64,000 nt of DNA from Echiichthys vipera. Its lineage: Eukaryota; Chordata; Actinopteri; Perciformes; Trachinidae. Shown here one piece after another: positions 29,640 to 43,269 of the stretch (its first letter is position 1; each line of letters opens with the position of its first letter). The stretch covers positions 9,805,889 to 9,869,888 of the forward strand of contig OY829648.1 of the NCBI GenBank assembly GCA_963691815.1, written 5' to 3'. The position numbers and the translations under genes were made by a program. A model generated the notes under the pieces. That model was not told where the DNA came from and searched no databases. It was given only the letters and a program-made list of their open reading frames with translations.

Positions 29640-31990
29640 TTCCTCTCACAGAAAACATGTGACACTTTTCATGACTCTTTCATCAGTAACCCACAGATCT
29701 CTTAATCTTATCAACAGAGACAGAGACTCACGCTTTGATATGTTCTTAAAGAAAACTATTATAGGAAGTATAAACTGTTATAATGTGTATTTTATTCATC
29801 TGTAAAGAAATTTGTGTTGTTTGAAACGACTCTGGTCGTTCTATGATCAAGATTAAGATACAAAGTTACAGAAATTGTGGAGATAATAAACAGGACCATG
29901 TAAGTATTGACATTAAGAAATCAACTAAGGATTACCTTTTATCCCAGTCTGTATGCATGTATCATTCAATCATACCGTATATTATCATTGAGGATTTTAC
30001 TTTACTTTACTTTAACTTTTTTAATATATTAAGACCACTATCACAGAATGATTATTTTAACACATGAGCGGGAAAATGAGTGCATCTCATTATCCAGACC
30101 CTACCTTAGAAGTGGACTTAAAGAAAGCAAATGCAAATTGTCTCTAGTCTTTTTTTGGTTTCCAGAGATTTCCTCTGACTTCTCACTTGTTTTCCTTCTC
30201 CTCTTCCACTTAGTCCTGTCTTGTACAGTCTTTTATTTTGTAACATCAATCTAGTTTATTTTTGTCAAGTAGAAGTAACCTTCTGCCTGACTTTGTCTCA
30301 ACGAAGTTCAGTGTTTTATTTGATAAATAACATTTTATTAATCAGTCAAACATTGTTTTAAGTTAGTGCTTGTGTTTTTGAGAACAAGCTTATTTTTACT
30401 CCGGCCAGAGAAATTAAGTTTTAGTCAACAGCGCAAAGTTACCCTTATCTAAGTTCATATCAAAATCCACTTTTCACCAAGAGCTCGCAAGAAGAGACCA
30501 ACTCTCATCCACCTAACTCAAAGCTGTCCCAGCAGAAGTGTCCAGAAATACTAATTTTTGGCTTAAAGCTGAAGATTTAGGGTTCACAACAAAAGCAAAC
30601 CTTTGATGCTGAATATACGTGTCACAGTAAGCGTCTCCTCTCAAGAGACTGTCCAGTGTCGCCCCTGCAGCTCTGGCCCTGACGACTGGTCTTGACCCAC
30701 CTCTGCCAGCCCTGACCCCGGAAAAGCCTGGTGCTCTCCACAACAGGCTAGAAGCTTTCCTGGAACTGAGACGTCTCCTTTGCTCTTGGTCTTCCCTCTT
30801 CACAGCTGAGTTGGTGAGATGACGTTGTTGGTACTTTAATGAGCAGATCTGGTGACCACTGGCTGTTTGATATTAAACTTTACTTTCCATAAAGGTATTA
30901 TTAGAAATTGCATTTCCATATCATAGCTTTTACCATGCCCATCCATTTTCTGTGTTATTCTTATGTGTTATAATCTATCATGTATATTATGTATATAAAT
31001 ATATTCATATTTTTGTAGTAAAACCCCAAAACCCCAGCTGTTGTCTGTGAGCTTTCATTCTGTTTTGCAAAGTTTTGAGGTCACTGTTTCACGAGAATAA
31101 AAACATTTTTCAGATTGAGACTGATTGATAAGAGAAACTGATAGAAAAAGTATTCTTTTAATTCTTGCAGGTGACTAGGTTTCCACCGTGCGTAGTCCAC
31201 ATTACTTGTATATACAGAGGTGGTGCCCCTCTTTAATGAGAACAACTAATTAGCCTGATTAATACTTAATAAGGTGATTAATTAATTTATTATACTACAT
31301 GTAGTTCTCTCTTTTTTCTCCTACAACAGAATCAGTGATTTATGAAACATTTACGCTGGTCAGTCAGTCAGAGAAGTTGTTGACTTTAATGAGCGGTTGT
31401 GTATCCAGAAATCTAGATCTAGAAGCAGAGACAAACTATTTTCATAACACCATTAATCCTGAATGTCAGGGGTCTTCATTATGCAGAACGTGGATTCCTA
31501 AACAGTGCTTACTGGGAGTTCTGATAATTGAAAGAAACAGATTGCAGAGATTTGCTTTGTTTAGTGTATTAAGAGCACACCCGTGGAGTCAGGCATGAGC
31601 AGATTTTGGAATCTGTATGCCTCACATCACTTCTGATTCTCCATGAAAAACCACTGGTGGCAACCATTGGCTCAACATCATCCACTTGGTCCTCTGTTGT
31701 ATCTCTCAGGTGTGGAGGATTGCTTTTATAATTACATATACCTGCACAACTGGGATTATTAGCTTCAGCGTGTGCATCCCGTTGACCCTGCTGGATTTCA
31801 CAGTTCAGGATTAGCCAATAACAGATGGTAGACCGGCATGCAAAGCTCATAAAATGATAATTAACAAGCGTCATGTAGGGGAAAACTGTTTAGCAGTATG
31901 TGCTTTCTTGACAGTTCTAGCCCTAGACAGAAAAGAGAATACAGGGTTTACCTTTTTTTCCCTAATTGCTGCTGACCTATATTTTGTCTG
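29640..31990. other. intergenic, no gene supported
   Basis: The 96-codon Arg-rich minus-strand frame at 30513-30803 is not recognised. At 31244-31290 there is a cluster of TAATTA/TTAAT motifs. The rest is unassigned AT-rich DNA. Confidence 0.4.
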
Positions 31991-31993
31991 TCC

Positions 31994-32107
31994 TGTGTGT
32001 GTGTGTGCGTGTGTGCGTGCGTGCATGCGTGCGTGCGTGCGTGCGTGCGTGCGTGGGTGCGTGGGTGCGTGGGTGCGTGGGTGCGTGGGTGCGTGGGTGC
32101 GTGCGTG
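31994..32107. repeat. (GTGC)n / (GTGG)n complex microsatellite
   Basis: GT repeat passing into GTGC tetramers and then regular gcgtgggt octamers over about 114 bp. Confidence 0.95.
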
Positions 32108-33264
32108 TTTCCTGCTCATTCTCCATATTCAACCTTTGAACATTTCCATGACCATTCACACACATCCAACACTACATCTTGAATTTTTAAATTAATTACT
32201 TACTATTATTATATTATTTAAGTGATTTATTGTATTAAATGAGGGAGGATGGTTTTACACACCATGACATTTTACATACCTTTTTATCCAGGAGACACAT
32301 TGTGTTAGTTGGGAAGAATTTTAATAAACAATATATCTCCCGCTGACCGCCCTGTCCAGTGGTACCATTAACTTCTTTTAAACATAATTTTATCATTCCT
32401 AAATTGACCTTTTAAACAACCTACCCAGGTTTTTTAAGGAGGTTTTTAAGGTGCCTTTATCAAACTTACAGTCCCTTTGTGCCCATGCCGTCTGTAGCAC
32501 CCATCCCAGACGGTGCGTTTAACCTAAACCTAACTTTACTTGTTTTGTGGAGTCTTCTGTCTTTTACTAATCCTTACTGTTGTGACTCTTTGTAGAACCT
32601 CATCTTACTGCACACTCCAACAGTAAGAGGTGAAGCAAATGAGTGATGCAGTTTTCCACTAGTATTCATGATAAATGGCCTACTGAGCCAACAAGGATGT
32701 AGAGTAGGACCATACTGCCTCATATAGTGGTGATAAGCAGCTGATAACGGTCAACTTCACTGGTAATTCAATGAACTCACGTGATATTTGTTCTCACTTT
32801 CTCTTTTATGAAACAGTGTATTTGATTAGAATCAGATCTCACACATAAGTGCCCAGCTTCAACAGGAGTTCATGGAGCTTTAACAGTAAGCTAACAGACG
32901 TATCGACATGCACTTAACTATCCATGTCGGGCTGTTTGATCAATACTTATCGAAGAGTCCCCTGGGGCAGGAAGTGGTAGTAGAAGGTTGCACGACACCA
33001 TTGGCGCTGACCTTTCACTAAAACCTAATGATAGCCTAACAACAGTTGCATCTTTAGAATATTTAATTGTCCCTCATTAGTGGTACACAGGCGCAGACTC
33101 AGGTTGACTTTTGCAAACATAGATTGGATTAGTTAGAAGCAGGTGAGACACATAGCGTGTTAATGTCACATGGTTTTCATCAAAAGCTCCTGAGGTCAAA
33201 GAGACCCCATGCAGCTAAATCGATTATCTATACATGTAAGGCAGCAAACTGGGCAGATCATGAA
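32108..33264. other. intergenic, nothing recognised
   Basis: No gene or repeat family assigned. No long open frames occur. Confidence 0.45.
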
Positions 33265-33420
33265 AGGCAAAGCAAGGCTAGATCATTTATATAGCTCCTT
33301 TCATCAACAAGGCTATTTAAAGTGCTTTACATAAGACAGACTTGCATTAAGAGATTAAAAGGAGGAGCTTAAGGAAATTCAAAAAAGACAATATAAAATT
33401 AAAATGACTTTATGTGAAAG
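33265..33420 (-). mobile_element. L2-like LINE 3' tail (reverse orientation)
   Basis: aggcaaagcaaggctagatc, then tttatatagctcctttcatc and ttaaagtgctttacataag, form the reverse complement of the L2-type tail seen on the + strand at 18020-18262. Only the 3' UTR remains. Confidence 0.55.
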
Positions 33421-33500
33421 ATCTGAGAGAGAACGTGCCTTATGTTCTAAAAGCTGGCGACTTGACAAACTGAGTCTCAATTTATGTGTAATATTGGGTA

Positions 33501-33572
33501 TGTGTGTGTGTGTGCGTGTGTGTGTGTGAGTGTGTGCTTGTGTGTGCGTGCGTGCGTGGGTGCGTGCGTGTG
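33501..33572. repeat. complex GT/GTGC microsatellite
   Basis: GT repeat with GAG and CTT interruptions, ending in GTGC tetramers. Confidence 0.9.
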
Positions 33573-34785
33573 GGAAGAAATATTCAGAGCTAGAATTGCA
33601 CAGACATGACATTCTCCTCAAAGTAACCGCATCCTGACAGGAAGCTTAGGATGAGGAAGGAATGGGTCTTCAAAATGAAAATGTTTGTAGCTCAACTCTT
33701 GTCAGCTAATTTTTTATCTTTATTCCATCAAAGACAATTAAAAGGAAACCTCCACTCCTTCTTAGTACACAAGCTCATTTAAGGCCTTGCTTTAAAACTC
33801 ATTTAAACACTTCATACAGCTTACTATACTGTATACTGCTTACTACTTTCTTCATCCCAAGGTCATTTTGTCCTCTCTTTGCAGAATTGATGTATCAGGG
33901 GCTGGTTTCACAAAGATAGACTTTGGCTTTGGCTTAAATGTAACGGCTTGTCAGACGTTAAATAGACATCTTAGGGCACACTCACATTTTGCATTTGTAC
34001 CATGCCAATCATGAATTATGGCTAAAGTCTAGTTCATTTGACCAGTGTACAACTATTCCGTGCCTAGGCACAGCACACTTCCCGGCTACGGCACGGTTGA
34101 GAGAGGTGGGCTTTAGTAAAGCACGGATGCAAATGCATGAACACGAACATTTAAAAGATGCAGCCAAAGGGTTTGTGGTGGTTCTTGTGAAATGTTCTAT
34201 TTTCTCTTGTTACTTTAATCCTTTCCCCTTTATTTGTGCCAGTTGTGTTAGTTATTATAATGAACCATCCTTCCTCATCTATTTGTTTAAAGTTATAGCC
34301 CTTTTGCAATTTAATCCTCTTTTAATGGGCATACATCTCAAACAGCTATTGTAAATGGGAATCCTATTCCTGCTAAATAAATAAATAAATAAACACTTTC
34401 CTCTCTTTTTTCACAAACTCACCAGACCACTACTTACTTGCGTCATGACTAATTAATCATTCAAGGCAGCACCTCACTCTCTGTGGAAGTTGTTTTCATT
34501 TGCAATATATATATATATTTAGCAGGCTGAGTGAAAGAGTTTGAAGATTTTCAATCAACGTATCTGTGAGTGGCTTGATTTTTTTAGGTCATATCCAGTT
34601 GCACAGTCATGCCCATATCTTCAAAAGTCCATCATGGAATTTAATTTACTCTCCCAAAGCAACAGAATGTGCTTATCTCTCTGACTATTAAGAGGCCTCA
34701 TGAGTGCTGAGCACTAACACAGAATTATTCAGAGGCTGGCTCTCTACTCCCTTCTCACTGCCTTCCCAGATTCCTACTTTGCAAA
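33573..34785. other. intergenic, nothing recognised
   Basis: Contains a 16-bp (AAAT)n run near 34377 and a short (TA)n near 34507. No gene is supported. Confidence 0.45.
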
Positions 34786-34850
34786 AGTCAGCTGGGATTG
34801 GCTCCAGCACCCCTGCGTATCTCAAATATAGATAAGCGGGTAGAGCTTCT
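34786..34850 (+). mobile_element. V-SINE 3' fragment
   Basis: gtcagctgggattggctcca followed by gcacccctgcg and gataagcgggtagagc corresponds to the 3' region of the full-length V-SINE at 50308-50674. The tRNA-like head and the central domain are absent. Confidence 0.6.
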
Positions 34851-35154
34851 GGTTGGGATCTTCGCCCAGTGTGTTTGCTGCACGGCTCTAATCTTTTCAT
34901 AATTTTCTTTTTTAAAATATATATATATATATATATTATGCAGATTTGCTGCTTCCAAGTTTACATGACAAAGAAGATATGCAATAAAAATAAATAAAAA
35001 ATAAAAATAGCAAACTAAAAAAACAAAATGAAAAACAGAAACTAGAATTATCGCCTTGCAATTGTACTGCATGTCCTCATAGTCAAGTTGCAGTTTACAT
35101 CCATGTCTATTAAGACTTACGTTAGATACAGTATGCAGTGAAACCTAGGAATTT

Positions 35155-35771
35155 AGGACCCGTCCACTTGAAGACACATTTTGCCACACTACTGAGCCAC
35201 CATCAGAGGCTGAAAACGATGTCTTCTGAAACCAGATCCTAGAGTGGATAAATCTGAAAATGCCCCCCTTGCATTGTCGTCTGGACGGCGGAGCCACATA
35301 CTTTCTGGCACCCCTACTGAGTGTCTGCACAATGCTGCTGAGAGGAAAGATGGGGAGAGACGGATCTCAGCGACCGGATTACTCTGAGCATCATGCATGG
35401 GAATTAATCCAGCCTACCATATATTTCTCCCTTTTCCTTGATGGTCTGAATAAGTTGCTAACTTTGTCGCTAGTAGCATTTAATAAATAAAGCTTTTAGA
35501 AGGTCGGTGAAGAGGAGGACAATAACTGCACGTGCTTTCACGTCAGAGTCTCCAAAACAACACAAAAGCCTCAAAAACACCAGAAACAGTAGCTACATTT
35601 GTCTCTTTTGACAAAAAAAAGAGAATCTGGAAAGTCGCCAGATTTAGCTAGAAAGTTGTCGGTGGTCATAAAGCATTTCTTCTTCTCTGTTATTGGTGTA
35701 CGTCCGTGGCATAGTTGCAGCACCACATATAGGCCTGGCATGTGTACTACAGCGTTTTGAGTCGGTTTCAA
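35155..35771 (-). repeat. possible non-autonomous DNA element
   Basis: The left end (aggacccgtccacttgaag) and the internal text around catagttgcagcaccacatat resemble a fish repeat with phrases such as ccagatcctagagtgg. It directly abuts a reversed V-SINE piece. Its ends and terminal repeats are not resolved. Confidence 0.3.
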
Positions 35772-35902
35772 CAGTTTCATGTGGAGGAAACCGGAGAACT
35801 CGGAGAAAACCCACGCAGACTCGGGGAGAACATACAAACTCCACACAGAAGGGCCCCAGCCGGGATCCGAACCAGGAACCCTCTCGCTGTGAGGCATATC
35901 AT
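35772..35902 (-). mobile_element. V-SINE 5' half (reverse orientation)
   Basis: The reverse complement reads through a B-box-like GGTTCGGATCC and the V-domain phrase TGTGTGGAGTTTGTATGTTC. These are the tRNA-derived head and conserved centre found intact at 50308-50674. The 3' half is missing. Confidence 0.75.
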
Positions 35903-37110
35903 ATTACTTTTGTTAATTCAATTAGAATTCTGTCTATTTTCTTTATCTGTTATTTGTGTTATTTCTTCCCATTGTATCTGTGTAGTTCGGGTTGTTGTTT
36001 CTTCTTTATCTTGTTCCAGTGTATTTCTTTATGACATGTTTCATGTTTCAGCACTTATTCCTTTTTCATCAGAGCAGTAACCCACATTCCAGATAGATTA
36101 ATGATACATGTGTTAATCCCACTGATACTTTGGAGAAAATTCTTGTTCTGTCTCTTCACCTGCACGATGCCCATATACTGCAGGCACCACAGAAAGATAA
36201 GATTCAAGACTCCTGACTTCTTTTATTGACCGGCAGGAGAAACAAGTCCAGGGTGCGAACTACAGAGGACTTCTTCTCAGGACATGAGCTCCCCTGACAG
36301 GCTGTCCTAATCCAATGTTTCTTACATATAATGACAAGAAGAAATGCACTGTAAAGGCAACGGAAATCAGGTTATTTACTATAAGACCGCTAAAAGCTCC
36401 ATACCTGTATTTGTGTCCTGGAAGTACTGAGCCAAACCAAAACATTAATTCTAATTCTAATTCAGTCGTTTTCATGCCAAACTTTAAATGTCACCTTTTG
36501 TGCCTAGACTACTGCAGTCCACTCATTCATATTATGTAAGATATCATGCAAATGTTGCTGCTTTTTCATAACATATCATACAAACCATGCACTGTATCTT
36601 TATCATCCTAGATCATGCATAAAATAAGGCTATTAATTGTGTGTGATTCATGCATTCGTGTAGCAATTATTGTGCTTATCTGTATGTGACGGGTAACTTT
36701 AACCGTTGTTGATGAGGACTCGATACCTTGTCAGCAGCCCTGGAGTGCTCAGATTTCTTTTTAATGCCTGTAGATTGTTTTTTGCTATTTGATCTGTGTC
36801 TTATTTGTGCTGATAAAGTATAAATTGCAGTACATCACTTTGCAGGTTATACTGAAATCAGGTGAGAAAACCCTTCAGATAAGTGTTTTATATCGTGAAG
36901 TATTAGCATGACAGCATGATAGTCTTCTAAATCACTCGTGCCCTCAATGATAGGCTACTCTCTACTCTCTCTACTTTAAAAAGGAAAAAAACATAATCAC
37001 ATTATGATGATTCAGTTAAAAGTAAAATAAAATATTACGTTTGTGGGAGAGGTCTTATCACTCTTTTGCAGTTTAGGCCTACACAGAACTACACTAAGAG
37101 TGTTGTAAAC
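35903..37110. other. intergenic, nothing recognised
   Basis: AT-rich, with no coding or repeat assignment. Confidence 0.45.
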
Positions 37111-37124
37111 TCAACTGTGGAGTG

Positions 37125-37330
37125 TGAATGCCTGAACCCCACCACCTGTCATTCAAAGAGGCCATGCTCTTAATTATGCAAAACTTTAAGGCGTAATACC
37201 ATTGAAATTGGTGAGGTGCCAGCAATAACCCTGCTATAGAGGTGGGCATTTTAACGTTGGGTGCTGTGGGGATTGACTCCCTTTTAGAGCCTCAAGTGTC
37301 ACTTCAATGAACTGCAGTTTTTGGCTTTGA
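37125..37330. repeat. teleost dispersed repeat (CACCTGTCATTCAAAG type)
   Basis: ccaccacctgtcattcaaag, ttaattatgcaaaacttta, ggggattgactccctttta and gaactgcagtttttggc occur in the order of a repeat very common in percomorph fish. It is non-coding. Confidence 0.55.
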
Positions 37331-37410
37331 GATAGATATCAACATGCTCACAATGACAATGCTGGAACTAAGCAGGTGGATTTTGTTTGGACAAATGGAA
37401 ATGTTGACTT

Positions 37411-37906
37411 AAGGTGACCAGATTTCTGAGACAAACTCTGGGGAAAAGTTTTGGTTCAGAGGTGTAAAAATCTCCAAAACATGTTCACACCAGTATTAAG
37501 TCAGTTTGATATTCAGAAAAAAAAACTATTATGCATTTAAACCATTTCATTGAATGATGTCAAACCACTTGTGCAACATAAATACTGCTATTCCTCATGT
37601 AACACAAGGCTTGTTTTTGAATAATATATTTTTTAGGATATTTTGCAAAAATTAAATCTATTATGTGTCCTTATCTTTTGACTTGGTGATGTCAAACCAC
37701 TTTTGCTCTGGCTTGTGAATAGTAGGTTGCGCAACTAAACGTGTTGTTTCATCGACATTTACGTTTTTTTTCTTTTTTTTCTATATTCCATTTTCGGATC
37801 TTTCAGTCACAGTGAAAACCAGAGACATTTCAGAGTACCGTAGAAGCCGGGGACAGGTCACTAAAAACGGACTGTCCACGGAAACCGGGGACGTCTGGTC
37901 CCCCAT
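37411..37906. mobile_element. candidate non-autonomous DNA element with GACCAGA ends
   Basis: The left end ggtgaccagatttctgag and the right end (reverse complement gggggaccagacgtccccgg) share an inverted GGtGACCAGAc/t core over about 500 bp. Similar ends are frequent in fish. I could not find a convincing target duplication. Confidence 0.4.
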
Positions 37907-40900
37907 ACTTGATGAGGGGAGATCAGTTGGTTTCATTTTAATTTAATTTTCATTGCGATCCATGTGAAAGTTTAGTCTGGACCAGCCTAAACGGCCACAG
38001 AGATAAAATGAGTTGAAGCTTTTGACTCGATGCTGATTAGACCTGTTTATTTGCACCATTCCAGTGACAAATGCTCATTCCACAAAAAGGCTTTTCAGGT
38101 TACTTGCAGCAGCTCCGGGGATGAACTCAGTCTCATCAGCTGCTTTGGTCTTGCTGACCTTTCCCTGCTGATGATGATCTTGCCCAGCCCTGAGGAAAAT
38201 AGATAAGCCGAAATACCAGCCAGTGTTTCAAGCTTTATCTATTGTCCGTTGCCAAGTAATGAAGCCGAGGTCAGGACAAAGAAAGCCGCGGCTACACCAA
38301 GACAGAACGGGACAGATCCTGTCATCCATATCTGGGGCCGTTATTATCTCACGCACCAGGCTAAGCTGAGAAGCACGGTGGATTGAGGATAGATCAACCT
38401 CGTAGGTATGGTTTGCGAGGTGTGAAACAAGAATCTTAAATTTTGACACCATGCATTTTGTCATCTTGTTTGTATGAGCGCATAATACTTGATGGATGAT
38501 TAGAGTGATTTTGACTTAGAAAAAATCAGGTTAAAAATCAGGTTAATCATCAGGTGAATATACTGGCGATTGGCGATACCAAGGCGATGCAGTCATCGTC
38601 ATAATGCTACCTTTCAGAGATATAATGATATGGCTGCTTTCTCTACATCTGCAAATTAAAAGTTGGTGCTTATGCTGCTTTAAAAAGTAATCATAAACAC
38701 CTCGTAGATCACTTCCATGTAGACAGCACCAGTGTGGCTACTTGAACGACATATAGGTGTTGTTATATGGTCCAGGTTCAGGGTTTTTAATTAAATACTC
38801 GATATCCAGATAAACACAGAAAGTGAGTGAGTGCTGTTGACTTCTTTTCTATTCCTTTTGTGTGAAAGCCTGAACACTTGAAGGTTATCTTCAGTCTTTC
38901 TGAGAAGCATGTGTCATCAACATGTTTCAAAGATTGACTGACCTACTTTCTGGCTCAATAGGAGTTTTGTTCATTCATAGTTTCAAGAAATGGAAAAATG
39001 CATCTTTACATTTCTCGCTACTCTCAGCCCTCATGTATATTAACAGCATGGTGACCTGAGGTTTTGTCAACAAAGATGGTGATTAAGTCAATTATTTCAC
39101 ACAACACTACAGTTTCTTTTTCCAGTTCAAGTCATAACTATGAATATGCTTTTGAATCATATAATAATATTAATAACAGCACACTGACCTATTGCGATAG
39201 CCTCCATTTACTTTTAAATAAAGTGCTATAAACTAAAGTTCATTGCAAGTAAATAGGACAGTGTGTGGGAATCTTCTCTCCTCCATTGGACATTTTGAAC
39301 CTGTCCCTACAATATAGAAGGTGTGCATGAGTCACAGTCATATTAATTACCAAAAGAATTAGCACAATTTTACGCTCATCATCCTCCACTTTGCCAAGCG
39401 AGGCATACTCATGCATTGTGCTTGTCAGTTGAAAGTCAAAAAGGTTTCTGCAGTTATTACATTTATACTGACAGATTAAATTGAGCTTCCTCACCTTCGC
39501 CCTAACATTTTATTTTCAGCCTTTAAAAAGAGAAAGGACTCCGTCGTGAAGCTTTCAATGGAGCTTTTCAAATAGAGGATGGTTAACAAGATGGACTTCC
39601 CCAGGGACAGAAAACACTTTAAAGTAGGTCAAGCATTTTGTTACTGTAAATCATATTTCAGCTACCTTTATAGGAGTACAGCTCAATCAACCAGTCTCTC
39701 ACGCTGTCTCTCTTTCTGTCTGTCTGTCTATATGAAGTATAGGTTTGGCTAATATAACAGTATGTATAGCTGAATATTACTCTAACAACCATGCTTATAC
39801 TGCTGCCTTCAGGATCCATTGCTCAGGGATTCAGGGATTATTTGTCACATGCTCATATTAGTAAGCAGGTAAAAGACAGATGTTCCTGTCAAGTTTTAGG
39901 AAAGAAAACCTGCTTTCCTTTTCTGTTGGCAAAAGAATCTATGAATTATATCTGCATACATCATCGTTCCCTACTGGACAACAACAAGGTAATTACAATT
40001 TAGGAAAAATTAGAGAAAAAAACATTTACATATACACAAACACACTTTGTTTGCAATTCAGGGGGATTAAAATAAAACAGCTAAGTGGTTTTCAGTGGGT
40101 GCACTTGAGTTTACTCAGTTTGCCCTTGTTGTGGGTTTGTTTATCTTTTAAGAGAGACCTCACCGAGCACTGAGAGGACGCCAGGGGAGCATTCTGTCTT
40201 ATCTTCAGTCACTGAGAGAATCCTGTGCTGTGCAATGCACTTCTGTTTGATAAACCCGGGGGATCCCGAGCTCACTGGCCAGAGAGATTAAACCACAGAA
40301 CAGGAAAATGGTTTTGATGTGGGCTGAGATAAATGAAGAATGATAAATGATATTATTTTAGGCTAAATGAACTAAACTAATGCAGTGTCTGTTGAGAACT
40401 TAATTTTTTTTTTAAATTACATCACTGATGCTTGAAATGTGTCAGTTTGCGATAATGTAACATCTCTGGTCTCTCTTTCTTAATGTATTCTTGAATGTAG
40501 CAAGCGATGGAGAGTAAGCTGTACTGAGCCATACACCCCTACAAAGCCTAAGTGCAGTAACTACGAAAAAAATTGGGCAAAAATAAATGGCTTTAAAGTG
40601 TGTCTACTGTCCCAACAAAATAATATTTGGCACATTGATGTTGGATTATCGTTTACTAGTTTGTAAACACATAAAACGAAGAACCAACAACGTAGTTAGA
40701 GAACCAGGAATTTATTAAAAGAGGGTTTTGAAAGACTAACTACTGGTCCCAGTACCAGCTCCTCTCATAGTAAAGTCCATTCAAGTCGATTACCAAATGC
40801 AATCCAAAAGGAACAAGCCCAGTGGTGCGTTGTTTTATGTGCAGGGACTCCTATCATGAGGTTTGGTGTTAGTAGTATTAGTGGTTAAAAAATGATGTAT

Positions 40901-41482
40901 GTAATTGCGGAAAAAGACCATGGAATGATTTTACGCCGGAATTTCACTTTAAATGCAGGTGCTAATCTGGATAATCTGTTGATCATTTGGTAAATAATAT
41001 ACCAGAGAAGGTTAACATTGCACCGAATTAAATTTTCAAGGCTGTTTTGTTCGACCAATAGTCTAAAATAAAACATAATTTAATATCATTGAAGACCAAG
41101 AGAGCCAGCAAATACTCAGCAAGTCTGATAAGCTGGAACCATTTTTTTTTTTAATTAATTAGTTTTTGTTTAATGGCTGGTTCTTTTTTTGTCAATCAAC
41201 TAATTGTGTCTGCTCTATAATTAATCAAACTGCATCTGTCTCGAGAAAGCTGTATGAGCTGTTTTGGTATGCTGATTAATACAAGGAATAGAGGTCTAGG
41301 AAAGTTTAATGAGAAACTGTTTTGCATTCTGTCACAACCATGTGTCATCTCTCCAAATCAAATGGGAGCTCACATCCTTGTTAAATCGCTCTAGCTGGCC
41401 ATTAGCTTTAAAATGAAGCAGTAAGTTTAAAGTGTCAACATTTAAAGTATTAACACAATCTTCTCCTTATGACAAACCTCAG
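37907..41482. other. gene-poor intergenic stretch
   Basis: No exon or repeat family was recognised in about 3.6 kb. Open frames reach 97 codons at most and look random. Confidence 0.4.
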
Positions 41483-41490
41483 TATTCTGT

Positions 41491-42374
41491 CAGTGGCGAT
41501 TGCCCTAAGACTGCAAGGGAAGCTCAGCTTTCCCTAAAATGTCACCAAAAAAAAAAGAAAGTGGTGAAATATGTACTGCTGTGTGTACATTTCATTGACT
41601 AAATATGCCCTAAAAAGCCCTCATCTTTTGTTCAGAATCAGCTACTTATCACAGGTAAGTAGCGCCACAGCGCCTTACACAGTCGGACTCTCAGCTTCTA
41701 CTGACTTCAATAGGGAAAGCATAGAGCCGGTTGTTCCACTGCAACCAAACTAGACGGTCATTGGATAAATGCTGCGCTTTGTTCCGCCCATCGGACAGTC
41801 AGCGTCTCTGGGGGTCTGTGGGGCAGTGGGCTGGCCCGGATGCTCAGCTTCTGCATGATGATTGGATGAGGCGGAATCCTTTTTTGATTGTCCCATAAAT
41901 GAGCGAATCAGCGATCTTGAAAAATAAACAGCCACCGGAGCATTGTCCAAGTTTTTCATTCTGTTGTTCTGAACTGATCCGGAGACTTTACCGATCCCCA
42001 GCGACTTTGTCTTTGTTAAAAACGACTAGCGTTGTATTTTGCGACTTTGTTCTGTCACTCTGCGGTTTCTTTCCCCAACTGCAGAGCTTCTCCCCCGTCA
42101 CTTACACTCACACTAACATGCAGTCACACTTCACAGTAGCGTGGCGCAGCAGCACCTGCTGGGCAAAGGCCGTTTAAGCAGACTAGCTTTGCTGGCCATT
42201 GAGAGGACACTGGTCAAGTCCCTGGAAAAGACGCCTAGTTGGTACGACAAGGTCACAGATCATTTTCTTGAAAAGGAATGAAGGGTAGAATTTAAATATA
42301 AATAAACAAACACATTTTTGATGTAGGCCGGAAAAATTTGTTTCCCCTCCTTGGAAGACCAGCAGCCGCCACTT
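41491..42374. mobile_element. 884-bp hAT-like non-autonomous element
   Basis: The left end CAGTGGCGATTGC and the reverse complement of the right end AAGTGGCGGCTGC are imperfect terminal inverted repeats. The flanks tattctgt (41483-41490) and tgttctgt (42375-42382) match at 7 of 8 bases, as expected for a hAT duplication. The interior is GC-richer with CpG sites and no transposase frame. It may be a deleted derivative that keeps the promoter part of a larger element. Confidence 0.65.
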
Positions 42375-42382
42375 TGTTCTGT

Positions 42383-43259
42383 AAAACACAAAAGAGAGCA
42401 TCATAAGTGACCAGCATGACAAAGAAAAATCACTCACCTCCTTCTCCCCTTCTGCCCAAGTTGTATGAAGATTTGGGAAATGAATTTCGCATGCAAATGA
42501 GATGTCTCAAGATTAAAGCAACAAACAGAGTCGTATAAAAGAAACAAAAGAGATGCAGCAGGGGAAAGCAGACGTGAAAGAAGAGGAGAGGGCTGCAGGG
42601 AAATCATTCAGATTTAAACACAATAACATGTCAAACAAACAGAAAGTAATTGTGTTCTGTGTTTGTTATCGTAGTAATGGCAAGATCAATTTTCCCGTCA
42701 ATTGTGTTGGGCTTTGTTTAAAATTTGAAATGCATGGTGCTGGTTAGTAACTAAAGATGAAAGACAATGTGTTTTTTTCTCTTCACCAAAATGCTAAACA
42801 TATTTCTTTTGGATTCCTTTTGATTATATTATTTATCTCAGGTAGAACTGTTTTTTTAGACTCAGCATTATTCTTTCTCAAAGAAATGGCAGTGCATTTC
42901 AGCTGCAGTCCGCCACCGCTCCTCGTCCTCTGTAACAGTGTTTATCCAAGCTTATTTAAAATAGAAACCAAGGATTACAAAGCAACAAAAAGCTGTCCTT
43001 CAAAGTTGGGATCTTATAGTGAAAGGATAGCAGAGACATTTCAGAGACATCTACACACAAGTAAACAAATGAGATGTTTAATCCAATCCATTAAACAGTA
43101 TAAACACTCTGTATCACAAATATTCAACTCAAAGTAAGAAATAAAACAAGTACTTTCAGAATAATAGTGTCTCATCTAAGCTTTACTGTAAAGCACCTTT
43201 TGTAATGGGTTTATAAGTTGTAACTAATGGCTTTATAACGGGTTAATAAATAATGTTCT
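42383..43259. other. intergenic, no gene supported
   Basis: A 126-codon + frame (42757-43137) has no recognisable domain and no splice context. Confidence 0.4.
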
Positions 43260-43269
43260 CATTGATCAG

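Noticed and set aside
31854..32195. Cys/Val/Arg repeat protein
   Set aside because: It is translated GTGC/GTGG microsatellite.
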